From an uncultured Bacteroidales bacterium (GTDB lineage Bacteria > Bacteroidota > Bacteroidia > Bacteroidales > Bacteroidaceae), in assembly GCA_902768125.1 (NCBI GenBank), contig CACXKA010000023.1:1-35906 (forward strand): DNA of 35,906 bases, in the 5' to 3' direction. The notes under the pieces were generated by a model that saw nothing but the letters and a program-made list of their open reading frames with translations, was not told the origin of the DNA and searched no databases. Positions 13,679-23,704 of this stretch are shown piece by piece. Every line of letters starts with the position of its first letter. Position 1 is the first letter of the stretch. Made by a program: the position numbers and the translations under genes.

Positions 13679-16600
13679 TTACTTGTTGATGAACACCTTG
13701 CGAACTTCACCGTTAGCGTATTTCACAATGTTGAGACCTGCCTGAGGAGCATTGAGCTTCACACCGTTGACGCTGTAGTACTCAACCGCACCCTGAGCGT
13801 CTGCATTGCCTGCAACCTCGTCGATAGCAGTTGGAGCTTCCTTACCGAGGTAGTAGAGCTCGAAGTCGTCCATGATTACCCAGTCATTGCCAATAGCAGC
13901 ATCCTTGCGGATACCCAACTCTACGTTACCTGCCTCTGAGAGATAGAAAATCACAGAGTTAGCGTATGCTGTAGGATCCTTCTTGCAAGCCTGATAGAAG
14001 CCCTGCATAGAAGATGGGTAGTAGTAATTTACTTCGTCAAGTGTCTCTTCGTCAGTGTAGGTCACCTTCACATCAAATGGGTAATCACCTTCGTTGGTAC
14101 CACTGTAAGTCACACCGTCCTTCTGGTCAGCCTCATCGATAGTTCCATTCATGAAGCGAATAGCTGTTGGGTACTTTGAACCATCCAGTTCATCAGTTTC
14201 CCAATTAGTTCCGCACTGAGTGAAGGAGTTTTCTGTAGCCTTGAGTGACTCAATAGCCTTGATGTAAGAATCCCACTCGTTGTCGCTGCTCTTAGCGAAG
14301 AGAACAGCATTGTGATTTGCCCATTCTTCTTCGCCACCAGCAGCGTTGTAAGCATCAACTTGCTGCTTGTTCACGCCACCACCATCGCGATAGAGTGCAC
14401 GTACACGGAATTCGTAAGTACCAGCTGGCAGACCATTCACTGTCTGAGAGAAGGTGAATTCTGGACGATTCCAAAGTTCAGCGTTTGTACGGTTACCTTC
14501 ATCATCGAAAGAATATTCGTTGTTGTTAGCTGCACCTGTGCCAACAACTGTCCAACCCTTCTCACATCCTTCATCAAATGTTGGGTTAATCAGCAAGAAG
14601 GTTGCATCCTTAGCGTTATCCAAAGTAGCCTTGTCAATACCGTCAGCAGCAAACTTAGCCTGGTTGTATGGAACACCTATTGCCTTCTTGAACTCATCCA
14701 ACTTCTCAGGAGTTGCAAAAGTCTGAGTCAAGTAAGCATTCTGTTCCTCAACTACAGGAGCTACAAGAGGATCCTTGATGAATTCGCCAATAGCCTCACG
14801 GTAACCCATATAAGATACGTATGCGTTGTACTGCTCGTTGTTAGCGATAGCGGCCTCATAAACATCGTTGTCACCTTCACCCAATTCCATTGTAGCATCC
14901 AAAGCGGTGGCAATGATAGAGGCTTCTACAGAACCCTCGTCATACTTGGCAGACAACTGACTGAAGTTTTCGATACCCTTCCAGTTATTAACAGCAGCAT
15001 TTGCCTTGTTGATGTAATCGTTAGCCTGAGCTATTGTTTCAGTTGCTGCAAGATAAGATTCCTTGTCATTAATACTTGCAGGAATCTTCTTAAGAATGTC
15101 TTCTGCATTCTTCTGGTCACCTTCCCATGCCAATGCAGCTGCAGCCTCCTTAGCCTTGTCAAGACTTGGCTTAATCAGTGCATTGAAATCAGGAGTTTCA
15201 CCATAATAGAAGAGTTGGAAACCTGTGATAGAATAGAAACCATTTGTAGATGCTTCTACCCAAAGGTCGCCGTCTTTCACCTCAATCATGTCAGTAGAAA
15301 GAATGTTCCATGATGCAGTAGAGTTGTTATTCCACCATGCGCGTGGCTCTGCGCGTTCAGAGCGTGAAGAAGTCTCAGCAGTTCTAATGATGAAGTGAGT
15401 ATCAATAGCATCTACACCTTCATTGGTCCAAGACTCTGCCATACCTGTGAGAGAATAGAATCCGTTTGGCAGACCCTTCAAATACTGACCGATTACAGAA
15501 ACGCCACTTGTTGGAGTTGGAGCCCATGCCTTACAAGAAGTCATGTGGTGGTCGTAGTAAACTTCCCATCCTGGGCCACCGCTACCAGTCTTATACCACT
15601 TGAATGGAACAGTATCGTCTGAACCAGAAAGCACAACATCGCCAGAGAAAACAGATCTTGCGTCCTTCTGTTCCTGATTGTTACCATCAAACTCCATGTT
15701 ATCACCCCATGCTTCTGGCCAAGTTGCATACTTCCAGAAATTAGTATCCTCATCCCACGTAGGATTGTTCTCTTCATTAGTGAAGAAACGGTTTGCAATG
15801 AATGGAGAGAAGTCCCATGCACCAGCTTCTGTCTTTGGAGAAGACTTGAGATATTCGATACGAGCAGCATAGAGAGCATCTGTCAACTTGCCGTAAGTAT
15901 CCCAGTCTTCGCCGTTAAACTCGTAATCTTCAGATACACTTGCCTTTGCAGCCTCAAGTGCCAGGTTCAGTGCAGTCTTACCTGCATAATCAGTAGTAGA
16001 AGCCAAAACGTCAATTGCCTTAATAGCTGCGTTCAAAGCTGCCAGATCATTCTTTGCGGTATTAGCACTCTCCAAAAGACCAAGCAGAATTTCCTTTGCC
16101 TTAGTGGCTTCCTCCTTATCCATATCAGAAGTTGCACCATATTCCATGTTGTACAGCATCAGTTCCTCTCCGATCTTCTCACACAAGAAGCCTGGATTAT
16201 TATCAGCCATATTCTCCAACTTAATATAGTACTCATCCACTTCCTCCTGCAATGCCATCAGCTCAGCAGCTTCACCTGCTTCACCTGCATAGTAGAGTTT
16301 GAAGTTTGTTGCCATGAATGAGTCAGCAGAACTCTGTGCAACCTTAGAAATACCAATCTTTACATAGCCTTCCTCTGTCAGGAAGAAAGTAACGGTGTTG
16401 TACTTGTTGTCACCATCGTCAACTGGCTGATACTTGCCTGCAGCAAACCACAAGAGTGAACCAGGAACAGAACATGGACCCCAACCCTTTTCACCATAAT
16501 CACCGTCAGACATATCCCAGCCTTCTTTTACCTCATCTACATAAATCTGAGAATCCTGGTAATCGAAAAGACGAGGCATCAGCGGTGTCTTGAAAGTACG

Positions 16601-16996
16601 GCCTGCTGTGAACTCTTTGCTGTCCACATTGTACTTGCCATTTTGTACATACAGCTGAGCGTTGTCAACCCAATCGTCTGTACCATAAGTCTTAGGGTCA
16701 ACATCCCAAGAAGTACCAATACGGTAGTAACCCTGGCACTCCAACTTGTACATACCAGCAGGAAGCTCGATGTACTGGTAGAGGTCGGCTTCGCTACCAT
16801 CGTACAATTCGACAAGTCCACCTGTTTCGGTGGTGTTTCCACCAGAATGGTTAAAGGTCCAAGGAGCAATTTCCTCCTCTGTAAATGAAGGGTTACCGAT
16901 TTTTCCAGTAATCTCATCACCTACCTTCCAATTTTGGGCAAATGTTGCAACAACACCCATTACGAGCATTGATGCGGTAAGTAAGAATTTCTTCAT
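13679..16996 (-). CDS. Large secreted protein with three CBM-like modules and a C-terminal sorting-like tail
   Basis: I do not recognise a named family for this 1105-residue protein. A signal peptide (MKKFLLTASMLVMGVVATFAQ) opens it. Three beta-rich modules repeat the same layout at about 33-240, 395-605 and 800-1065. Each starts near NPSF/NPTW/NPTF, has a central LPAGMY / LPNGFY / LPAGTY segment, and ends in FKLYYAG / FQLFYYG / FELYYLG. That pattern resembles carbohydrate-binding jelly rolls. Acidic, alanine-rich helical linkers separate them. The last 30 or so residues (YYSVNGVKLNAPQAG ... VFINK) match the tail shared with the esterase, GH5 and GH43 proteins. No catalytic motif was seen. 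It is transcribed divergently from the HTCS gene, so a glycan-binding surface protein of the xylan system is a reasonable inference. Confidence 0.75.
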   Translation of the reverse strand: MKKFLLTASMLVMGVVATFAQNWKVGDEITGKIGNPSFTEEEIAPWTFNHSGGNTTETGGLVELYDGSEADLYQYIELPAGMYKLECQGYYRIGTSWDVDPKTYGTDDWVDNAQLYVQNGKYNVDSKEFTAGRTFKTPLMPRLFDYQDSQIYVDEVKEGWDMSDGDYGEKGWGPCSVPGSLLWFAAGKYQPVDDGDNKYNTVTFFLTEEGYVKIGISKVAQSSADSFMATNFKLYYAGEAGEAAELMALQEEVDEYYIKLENMADNNPGFLCEKIGEELMLYNMEYGATSDMDKEEATKAKEILLGLLESANTAKNDLAALNAAIKAIDVLASTTDYAGKTALNLALEAAKASVSEDYEFNGEDWDTYGKLTDALYAARIEYLKSSPKTEAGAWDFSPFIANRFFTNEENNPTWDEDTNFWKYATWPEAWGDNMEFDGNNQEQKDARSVFSGDVVLSGSDDTVPFKWYKTGSGGPGWEVYYDHHMTSCKAWAPTPTSGVSVIGQYLKGLPNGFYSLTGMAESWTNEGVDAIDTHFIIRTAETSSRSERAEPRAWWNNNSTASWNILSTDMIEVKDGDLWVEASTNGFYSITGFQLFYYGETPDFNALIKPSLDKAKEAAAALAWEGDQKNAEDILKKIPASINDKESYLAATETIAQANDYINKANAAVNNWKGIENFSQLSAKYDEGSVEASIIATALDATMELGEGDNDVYEAAIANNEQYNAYVSYMGYREAIGEFIKDPLVAPVVEEQNAYLTQTFATPEKLDEFKKAIGVPYNQAKFAADGIDKATLDNAKDATFLLINPTFDEGCEKGWTVVGTGAANNNEYSFDDEGNRTNAELWNRPEFTFSQTVNGLPAGTYEFRVRALYRDGGGVNKQQVDAYNAAGGEEEWANHNAVLFAKSSDNEWDSYIKAIESLKATENSFTQCGTNWETDELDGSKYPTAIRFMNGTIDEADQKDGVTYSGTNEGDYPFDVKVTYTDEETLDEVNYYYPSSMQGFYQACKKDPTAYANSVIFYLSEAGNVELGIRKDAAIGNDWVIMDDFELYYLGKEAPTAIDEVAGNADAQGAVEYYSVNGVKLNAPQAGLNIVKYANGEVRKVFINK

Positions 16997-17067
16997 AATG
17001 GAAAAAATTTTTTTAATTAATAAAAGATTTAGTTATCGCGTTTTACTTTTTTCTCGAAAAGTTGCTG

Positions 17068-17098
17068 CAAAAGTAGAGAATTTTCAATTACGAAACAA
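17068..17098 (-). promoter_or_regulatory. Promoter for the 1105-aa protein gene
   Basis: On the minus strand TTG (plus 17096-17098) is followed after 20 bp by TACTTTTG (plus 17068-17075), about 70 bp before the start codon. The divergent HTCS promoter is at 17214-17246. The 290-bp region between the genes is AT-rich and is the natural place for an HTCS operator, but no clear operator repeat was identified. Confidence 0.6.
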
Positions 17099-17213
17099 TA
17101 GTTGTTTTCAAAAATATAAAAACTTGTTACATATTTAATAATAATAATATGTGGATGTTTCATAACTGAAAATTTATGTTTCGCCATGTAACATGAAAAA
17201 AAATGAGGGAAAT

Positions 17214-17246
17214 TTGCGCTCATGTTACAAAAATGTTGTAACTTTG
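17214..17246 (+). promoter_or_regulatory. Promoter for the HTCS gene
   Basis: TTG at 17214-17216 is followed after 22 bp by TAACTTTG at 17239-17246, about 42 bp before the ATG at 17288. Confidence 0.65.
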
Positions 17247-17287
17247 CCCCCGTAAACAACTTTTAGAACACTAACTACAATAAGGCC

Positions 17288-20200
17288 ATGAAGTATCGTT
17301 TCATTGGTTTCCTATTATTAGCCTACCTATGCGTGACTTCACCATTAAGGCTTACTGCGCAGGTCATTAGACTATACACAACGCAACACGGACTCAAAAC
17401 AAACAATTGCCACAGTGTGGATCTTGACTCACGAGGATTCGTTTGGGTGTCAGGATCGAACACGCTGGGGTTGTTCGATGGTACTAAATTCCAATATCTG
17501 CCCATCACCAAAAATGGCAGGCCGCTCTTTCAGATGTCGAATGGCGTGAAAGAGGTGGGAGACAGCAAGTTTTGGGTCTATACCACACACGGACTTTTCC
17601 TTCTGGATGCACGCACAATGCACTTTGAGCACATCTTCCTGTCTGAGCAGGAAGACAGCATCTATGGTTATACCACCAACAGCGTCATCGACTATCCAAA
17701 GGAAAACCATAAACTGATTACGACTGACGGTTTTGGAACATACGTGCTCAATGCCAAGACCTTAAAGGTGGACCAAACCTTGTCAGATAAGTTGAACAAG
17801 TCACTTCATGAAGGATTCATCACCTATCCCGTCATTGACAAGCAACAACGTTTGTGGGCAATTGGACGTGTCATCAAGTTGGTGTGTTTCAATCTGAAGA
17901 ACTTTCAAACACATTCTCTCAATTACACGCCCAAAGCGGCTGCCATGATGGAGAACAGCACCGTCACACGTCTTTTGGAAACAAATGATGGCATGTTGAT
18001 TGGAACCAATCATGGACTACTCATATATAATGAAAAAGAAAATCTCGTGCATGAACCCGTTGGAGCCAACACCAGCGACTTGTTCATCAGTGCTTTCTTG
18101 CGCACGCACGACAACCGAATCTTAATAGGTACTGACGGACGCGGCATCTGGGAATACAAGAAAACCGGAGAGGTGCATTCTATTGACGCACTCTATGATA
18201 TGACTGCCGATTTCAACATCTCTTACGGCAAGGTGATGGACTTGAAGGAGGATCAGAAGGGAAATATCATCGCCGCTTTCTTGCAAAAAGGCTTGGTGGT
18301 TATTCCTCCTCAGAATGACTGCTTCCATTATCATGCCATTTCGCCACTTGACAACCGCAATAATGCCACTTGTATCACCTCCATGACCATCGACAGCCAA
18401 GAGAACTATTGGGTGGGAACGGATGGATGTGGTGTGTTCACTACGGATGGTATGCGCTTGGCTACCGCCCGCCCCATCAACAACGGATTGAACTCCCTGT
18501 TGATTCAAGACGTGAAGATAGACCAACACGGTACTGTATGGGCTGGTACTTATGGTGGTGGTGTGCAGTGGTTGGAACACGGGAAATGGACGGATAGAGG
18601 ATTGGAAGGAATCAATCAAGAGTTGGTGATGACGATGTGCTACAATGCTGAAGAAGACAAAATGCTTATCGGCACGAATGGACACGGCATCATCTGCGTC
18701 AACGTAAAGGACAAAACTTTTAACCGCCTGACTTTCCCCTTCTCTTACAACCAATGGGTGAGCAGCCTGCTTCAGGATTCACTCGGCACCTTATGGGTTG
18801 GTTCCAGCACAGGCGTGTTCTCATACAATCCTTCAAACGGCAAGCATGAAGAAATCAGTCTCAACGGTAATCGTATCAGCAATTCGAGTGCCATCCAGCA
18901 AGATGGTGACGATATTCTCATCGCCAGCGAAGAAGGACTTATCATTTATCACCTAAAAACTGGAAAGCAAGAGTTCATCGGAAAGGAAGAGGGTCTGTCT
19001 TGCCCGTCTATCAGTACAATTACAACGACCGACACCCACATCTGGCTTGCTACACGCATCAATATTGCTTCGGTGGACAAGAAGACACATGAGGTGCGTA
19101 ACTATTCCTCTTTCAGCGGATACGAAGTGGGTGAATTCCATCGGAACTCATTTGTGAAGCCTGGGCACGGTTACATACTCTTTGGAGGTGACAATGGTAT
19201 CATTTGTTTCACTCCGAAACTCATCACCAATCGTCCAACAAAGGTGGAGCCTGTTTACTTCACCAGCTTCACCACCCCGCTGAACACAGAGAAGATGGAT
19301 GCAAGCATTTTCTACGCCAAGGAAATCTGGCTGGAACACGACAATGCCACCTTCAACATCGAATTCTCATCGGTTTCTTTGGGTGACCCAGAACGTATCC
19401 ACTACGAATACATCTTGGAAGGACTCGAGAATCAATGGCACAAGGATGTAACTATTCCGAATGCCCGTTTCTCAGCACTGCCATCTGGCACTTATACTTT
19501 CCGTGTGCGTGCCTATTTGGAGGATAATCCGACTGAGTTTGCAGAGAATGCTATTACCATCCATGTGGCAGCCCCATGGTATGCCACCATTTGGGCATTC
19601 CTCATCTATATCTTGATTGCACTCGCCATCATCTACTTTATCTATCACCAAATCAAATTGCGCAAGCAACAAAAGGAGCAACTCCGCCATACGGCTGAAC
19701 AGAATCGCATGAAGGAAGAGAAACTCAACCTCTTCACTTCCATCGCACACGAATTGCGTTCGCCGTTGACCATGATTGAGTCTCCATTGAAGCAGCTGAT
19801 GACAGAAGATGCAGACCCAGATCACCAATCCCTCTACGAGGTGATGCAACACAATTGTGACCGTTTGCTGGACATTGTGAAGCAAATCACAGATATCCGC
19901 AAGATTGACTCTGGACAAATGGTATTGCACCCAGAAGAGCACGATTATGTGGAATATGCCAATCGTGTGTTTGAGCAGTTCGAGGGAGTTGCCAAAGTGA
20001 AGGATATCAGCTTCGAAATCGAGCATGAGGAAGAAGAATTGCCGATGATGATGGACACGACGCACTTCGAAAAGATCATCACCAACTTGTTGAGCAATGC
20101 ATTCAAATTCACGCCACAAGGTGGTAAAGTGATTGCCAAGAGTGGCATAGAAGAGAACGATGTTGTGTTACGTTTCTACAATAGTGGTCCACAATTGTCA

Positions 20201-21214
20201 GATGAAGACTTACAACATATGTGGGAACGCTTCTATCAAGGCAGTGCAGGTGTCGATGCAAACGGTTCTGGCATTGGACTGAATCTGGTACACGAATTGG
20301 TAAAACTCCATCACGGCAGCATCGAAGCAAGAAATGCAGAGCCTGTAGGAGTAGAGTTTGTGCTACACTTCCCTTATTTCAACGGAATGCAAGCAAACAC
20401 CGACCAGACACGTGCCACTCTTCTGTTGGTGGACGACGACATGGAACTCTCCAACTTCATGAGCACCCAGTTAGGAAAAGACTATAATATCATCACGGCC
20501 TATTCAGGCAATAGCGCTTGGAAGAAAGTACTGGCTCACCGCCCCGATGTGGTGATTACCGACTATCATATGCCTGACGGCAATGGTATGGGACTCTGCC
20601 AACAAATCAAGTCAAATCCTGAAACCAACAATATTCCTGTCATCTTGCTGACAGGTGAGGGCGATGAAGTGCTCCGCTTGCAGAGCCTCAACATGCAGGT
20701 TGACCACTATCTGGAGAAACCTATCAACATCGTGGTGTTACGTTCTGCCATCAGCCAAGTGTTACATGTTCGTGAAACATTGCGTAACAAGGTGAACCGC
20801 GCCGAAACAGCAAACGATATGCCTAAGCCCAAGTTGGAGAACGCACAAGAGAAATTCTTCCTCCGTGTGAACGAAATCATCAAGAAGCACTTGGATGAAT
20901 CAGACTTCACCGTGCAACAGCTCTGCGAGGAAGTCGCTATCAGTCGTGTACACCTGAACCGTAAGATGAAGAAGCGTTATGGTGTGTCACCCAACATTTT
21001 CATCCGTTCGTTCCGTCTGAAACAAGCGGCATACTTGTTGGCATACAATAAGGCAAACATCAGCGAAGTGGCATACGCAGTAGGCTTCTCCAGCCATTCT
21101 TACTTCACCACCTCATTCCGTGAGCACTTTGGTATGTCACCCAAAGAATTTGCGATCTTCTACTCACAGGAAGAGAACAAAGAAGCGTTGCAGAAGTTAC
21201 TGGAACTGAATTGA
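17288..21214 (+). CDS. Hybrid two-component system regulator (HTCS)
   Basis: This single inner-membrane protein senses oligosaccharides in the periplasm and activates glycan-degradation genes. In order over 1308 residues: signal peptide (1-25); two seven-bladed-type Reg_prop repeats at about 30-690 (for example YWVGTDGCGVF, VWAGTYGGGVQWL, LWVGSSTGVF); a Y_Y_Y domain ending near LPSGTYTFRVRA; a transmembrane helix at about 769-786; HisKA with SIAHELRSPL (His821); HATPase_c with NLLSN near 933-937 and GSGIGL; a receiver with ITDYHMP (Asp1092); and an AraC-type helix-turn-helix in the last 110 residues (HSYFTTSFREHFG). All expected catalytic residues are present. It sits centrally between the two groups of enzyme genes and is the obvious regulator; the ligand is inferred from context to be a xylan-derived oligosaccharide. 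Confidence 0.96.
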   Translation: MKYRFIGFLLLAYLCVTSPLRLTAQVIRLYTTQHGLKTNNCHSVDLDSRGFVWVSGSNTLGLFDGTKFQYLPITKNGRPLFQMSNGVKEVGDSKFWVYTTHGLFLLDARTMHFEHIFLSEQEDSIYGYTTNSVIDYPKENHKLITTDGFGTYVLNAKTLKVDQTLSDKLNKSLHEGFITYPVIDKQQRLWAIGRVIKLVCFNLKNFQTHSLNYTPKAAAMMENSTVTRLLETNDGMLIGTNHGLLIYNEKENLVHEPVGANTSDLFISAFLRTHDNRILIGTDGRGIWEYKKTGEVHSIDALYDMTADFNISYGKVMDLKEDQKGNIIAAFLQKGLVVIPPQNDCFHYHAISPLDNRNNATCITSMTIDSQENYWVGTDGCGVFTTDGMRLATARPINNGLNSLLIQDVKIDQHGTVWAGTYGGGVQWLEHGKWTDRGLEGINQELVMTMCYNAEEDKMLIGTNGHGIICVNVKDKTFNRLTFPFSYNQWVSSLLQDSLGTLWVGSSTGVFSYNPSNGKHEEISLNGNRISNSSAIQQDGDDILIASEEGLIIYHLKTGKQEFIGKEEGLSCPSISTITTTDTHIWLATRINIASVDKKTHEVRNYSSFSGYEVGEFHRNSFVKPGHGYILFGGDNGIICFTPKLITNRPTKVEPVYFTSFTTPLNTEKMDASIFYAKEIWLEHDNATFNIEFSSVSLGDPERIHYEYILEGLENQWHKDVTIPNARFSALPSGTYTFRVRAYLEDNPTEFAENAITIHVAAPWYATIWAFLIYILIALAIIYFIYHQIKLRKQQKEQLRHTAEQNRMKEEKLNLFTSIAHELRSPLTMIESPLKQLMTEDADPDHQSLYEVMQHNCDRLLDIVKQITDIRKIDSGQMVLHPEEHDYVEYANRVFEQFEGVAKVKDISFEIEHEEEELPMMMDTTHFEKIITNLLSNAFKFTPQGGKVIAKSGIEENDVVLRFYNSGPQLSDEDLQHMWERFYQGSAGVDANGSGIGLNLVHELVKLHHGSIEARNAEPVGVEFVLHFPYFNGMQANTDQTRATLLLVDDDMELSNFMSTQLGKDYNIITAYSGNSAWKKVLAHRPDVVITDYHMPDGNGMGLCQQIKSNPETNNIPVILLTGEGDEVLRLQSLNMQVDHYLEKPINIVVLRSAISQVLHVRETLRNKVNRAETANDMPKPKLENAQEKFFLRVNEIIKKHLDESDFTVQQLCEEVAISRVHLNRKMKKRYGVSPNIFIRSFRLKQAAYLLAYNKANISEVAYAVGFSSHSYFTTSFREHFGMSPKEFAIFYSQEENKEALQKLLELN

Positions 21215-21230
21215 CATTCCTTCTATACAA

Positions 21231-21268
21231 GAAAGGCTCCCAAACAACAGTTTGAGAGCCTTTCATCT
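21231..21268. terminator. Bidirectional terminator between HTCS and the esterase gene
   Basis: GAAAGGCTC..CAAAC pairs with GTTTG..GAGCCTTTC around a short AACA loop. It lies between convergent genes separated by 70 bp. Confidence 0.8.
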
Positions 21269-21284
21269 TAATCTATATGAGCGA

Positions 21285-23687
21285 TTATTTCACCAAGATT
21301 TTCTTTCGGTCCGTGCTACGAATGTAGATTCCATTTGTAGGATTCTCTACTGGTCTTCCCATCAAGTCATAATAGATAACCTCAGCATCTGATTCAGGAA
21401 TCAGCAATGACTCTACACCTGCAGCAGGATTCTCACCGTCATCACTGAGATAAAGGTTTTTAATGTAGAGTGAAGTGCTTGCGTCAGTAGAGAAACCAAG
21501 CATATAAATATGAGAAGGATCCACCTTCTTGCCTTCCTCTGTTGTCATGGTTGTCAAATCAATCGCTTCTTTCTTAGATGACGCAGGGATGGAATAGCTA
21601 AAGCAAGGATTCAGGTAGTCGTCACTATCAAAAATCTTGAGTACAGGCTTGCAAGTTGCTTTACGCGACAACTCAACTACAAGATACTTATGCTTCGTGA
21701 GATCTACGCCTTTACTATAACGCCAACCGCCAAAGTTATCTTTAGCTGTTCCCTTGAGATAGCTGACAGTACCTGCAGACACAAACTGACCTTCCAAATA
21801 GAGAGAAGGATTGAAAGCATCGGTTGTCAATGGGAAATAGGTCTCCGAGGTATCGAAATCTATCTCCTTCTTCTGGTCAAGCAGCGTCAACATCTTCTCA
21901 GCATAACGCTTACCAATCATACGATAACCTTCCGCTGTGAAGTGTAAACCATCCGTTGCACCTGGACAGTCCTTAGACGAAATCACATAAGAATTGGGGA
22001 TGACAGAGTTGGTCTTTGCAATGACACTATTATGTCCCCAACAAGCACCACCCTCGTCTTGTGAAAGCAACTCACCAATCAGCAGAGGCGTCTCTTCCTC
22101 ATTCAGACCGAGGTCATTGAGCAGACGGATATATATACGCTTCACCTTGAGAGGCCAGTCTTTCTGGGTGTTGTTAGAACATCCCTGATGGAGCAGGATG
22201 CCCTTGATGACACCCTTCTGCTGAGCCTTCTTCGCCATGGTGACGAGCACCTTGTAGGGATTGTTGCCATATTCTGCACAGTAGTTCTTGAACCACTGGT
22301 CAGCATTCTTGATTTGACTGGCACATTTGTCCTCGTCGAAGAGTTCGATGGCACAGCCACCCACTGCCACGTTGATGACACCCACCTTGATGTTCTCTGG
22401 CAAGTTTTCCACCATCGTGCGACCAAAGTAGTCAGCAGGAGTCAAGCCTGTGTAATCACGGCACAAAGGAGGGTAGGCAGTGTACCAATTCCCCTTCGTT
22501 CTGCCAGAAGAAGACATATCCACAGCAGCCATCATCATGAATCGTGAATCCACTCCCACGCGGTCTTTTCCTTCTATCTTGGCATTACCCTCCATGTTCG
22601 ACTGTCCGAAGCAGAGATAGATGTGGAAGTTGGGGTCGAAACCTTCGGGTTGTGTTATTATGCCACCATTGATAACTTTCTTCTTGCTGGCTGACACTTG
22701 CTCGAACAACTCGATGCGTTGTGACAACTTTTCAATTGCTTGTGTCTTCAGCGCATCCGTTTCGGTATTTTCTGGAGAATATTTCTCAAGTGCCTTTTCC
22801 ATATTAATGTAATAGTTGGTTGAAGCCATGTCGGGAGTGTCTTTCCAATCGAAGATGAGGTCTTGCGCTTTCTCATAGACAGCCTGATACTCCTCCTCTA
22901 ATGTCTGGAGGCTGAACTGCTTGCAGAAGTTCCAAATCTCCTGAGAATTACCCGTCGAGGGGTTGTGCCAATTAGCATTGTACGAAAAGAGCTCTACTGT
23001 AGTTCCGTTCTCTCCATTGCTCCACACTTCCTTGTCACCCGTATTTCCTCCTGGTGTCCTGTAGTTAGCGGTTTTCTTGTAATCCTTACATTTGTCTAAA
23101 TCTTTTGCAAGCGATGTAACATAGCCACGAATGTCCCAGTCGTTATACTTGAATACATCGTCTCCATAAGCATGGCAATGAATCACATTGACAGGTTTCT
23201 TGCATTTCATAAACTCCTTGCCACCAAAAGCAATGCCGCTGGTTGGAGCAAATGCTGCAATCTTATCCAACATATCTGCCATGCTACTGTATATAAATGC
23301 AGAACCCATGGAAAAACCTGACCAATACACGCGGTTCTTGTTGATGGTGTACTTATTGTACATCTCTTCAATGGTCTGGCTCACGAAGTTGCGATCCCTC
23401 GTGCCACCAGTATCCCAAGTCCTGTCTATACCATTGAGATAGGCGATAATGAACTTCTCCCTATCAATCAGTTCATACATGTGGTCACAACTTGCCTGGT
23501 AACCTGCATCCTGATTCATACCATGAGTAACAATCATCAAAGGCATGTTCTTGGAGACAGTGTTAGGTGTATAGACAATCATTGTACGGTTTGTACCATT
23601 CACCTTAATGGTCAGATTTTGCTGCTTGTAGGCATGCATGGAAAGCACGCATGCCAAAGCACAAAGGATAGTAAAAAGACGTTTCAT
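21285..23687 (-). CDS. Secreted double esterase, CE1-type plus CE6-type (SGNH), with C-terminal tail
   Basis: This predicted xylan-debranching enzyme of 800 residues carries two catalytic domains. After a signal peptide, residues 25-260 form an alpha/beta-hydrolase of the CE1 / poly-hydroxybutyrate-depolymerase-like type. Ser126 sits in GFSMG, an Asp at 176 or 177 in YGDDVF, and His241 in NANWHNP. A helical linker follows (265-340). Residues 350-605 form an SGNH domain resembling CE6 acetylxylan esterases: FGQSNMEG places Ser363 and TDGLHF places Asp579 and His582. A small beta domain (about 620-760) leads to the tail YYDLMGRPVENP ... KKILVK. CE1 plus CE6 would suit feruloyl and acetyl ester removal; exact substrates are inferred. 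It begins 17 bp after the GH5 gene, in the same operon. Confidence 0.88.
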   Translation of the reverse strand: MKRLFTILCALACVLSMHAYKQQNLTIKVNGTNRTMIVYTPNTVSKNMPLMIVTHGMNQDAGYQASCDHMYELIDREKFIIAYLNGIDRTWDTGGTRDRNFVSQTIEEMYNKYTINKNRVYWSGFSMGSAFIYSSMADMLDKIAAFAPTSGIAFGGKEFMKCKKPVNVIHCHAYGDDVFKYNDWDIRGYVTSLAKDLDKCKDYKKTANYRTPGGNTGDKEVWSNGENGTTVELFSYNANWHNPSTGNSQEIWNFCKQFSLQTLEEEYQAVYEKAQDLIFDWKDTPDMASTNYYINMEKALEKYSPENTETDALKTQAIEKLSQRIELFEQVSASKKKVINGGIITQPEGFDPNFHIYLCFGQSNMEGNAKIEGKDRVGVDSRFMMMAAVDMSSSGRTKGNWYTAYPPLCRDYTGLTPADYFGRTMVENLPENIKVGVINVAVGGCAIELFDEDKCASQIKNADQWFKNYCAEYGNNPYKVLVTMAKKAQQKGVIKGILLHQGCSNNTQKDWPLKVKRIYIRLLNDLGLNEEETPLLIGELLSQDEGGACWGHNSVIAKTNSVIPNSYVISSKDCPGATDGLHFTAEGYRMIGKRYAEKMLTLLDQKKEIDFDTSETYFPLTTDAFNPSLYLEGQFVSAGTVSYLKGTAKDNFGGWRYSKGVDLTKHKYLVVELSRKATCKPVLKIFDSDDYLNPCFSYSIPASSKKEAIDLTTMTTEEGKKVDPSHIYMLGFSTDASTSLYIKNLYLSDDGENPAAGVESLLIPESDAEVIYYDLMGRPVENPTNGIYIRSTDRKKILVK

Positions 23688-23704
23688 TGTTTTTTTATGT
23701 TGGA

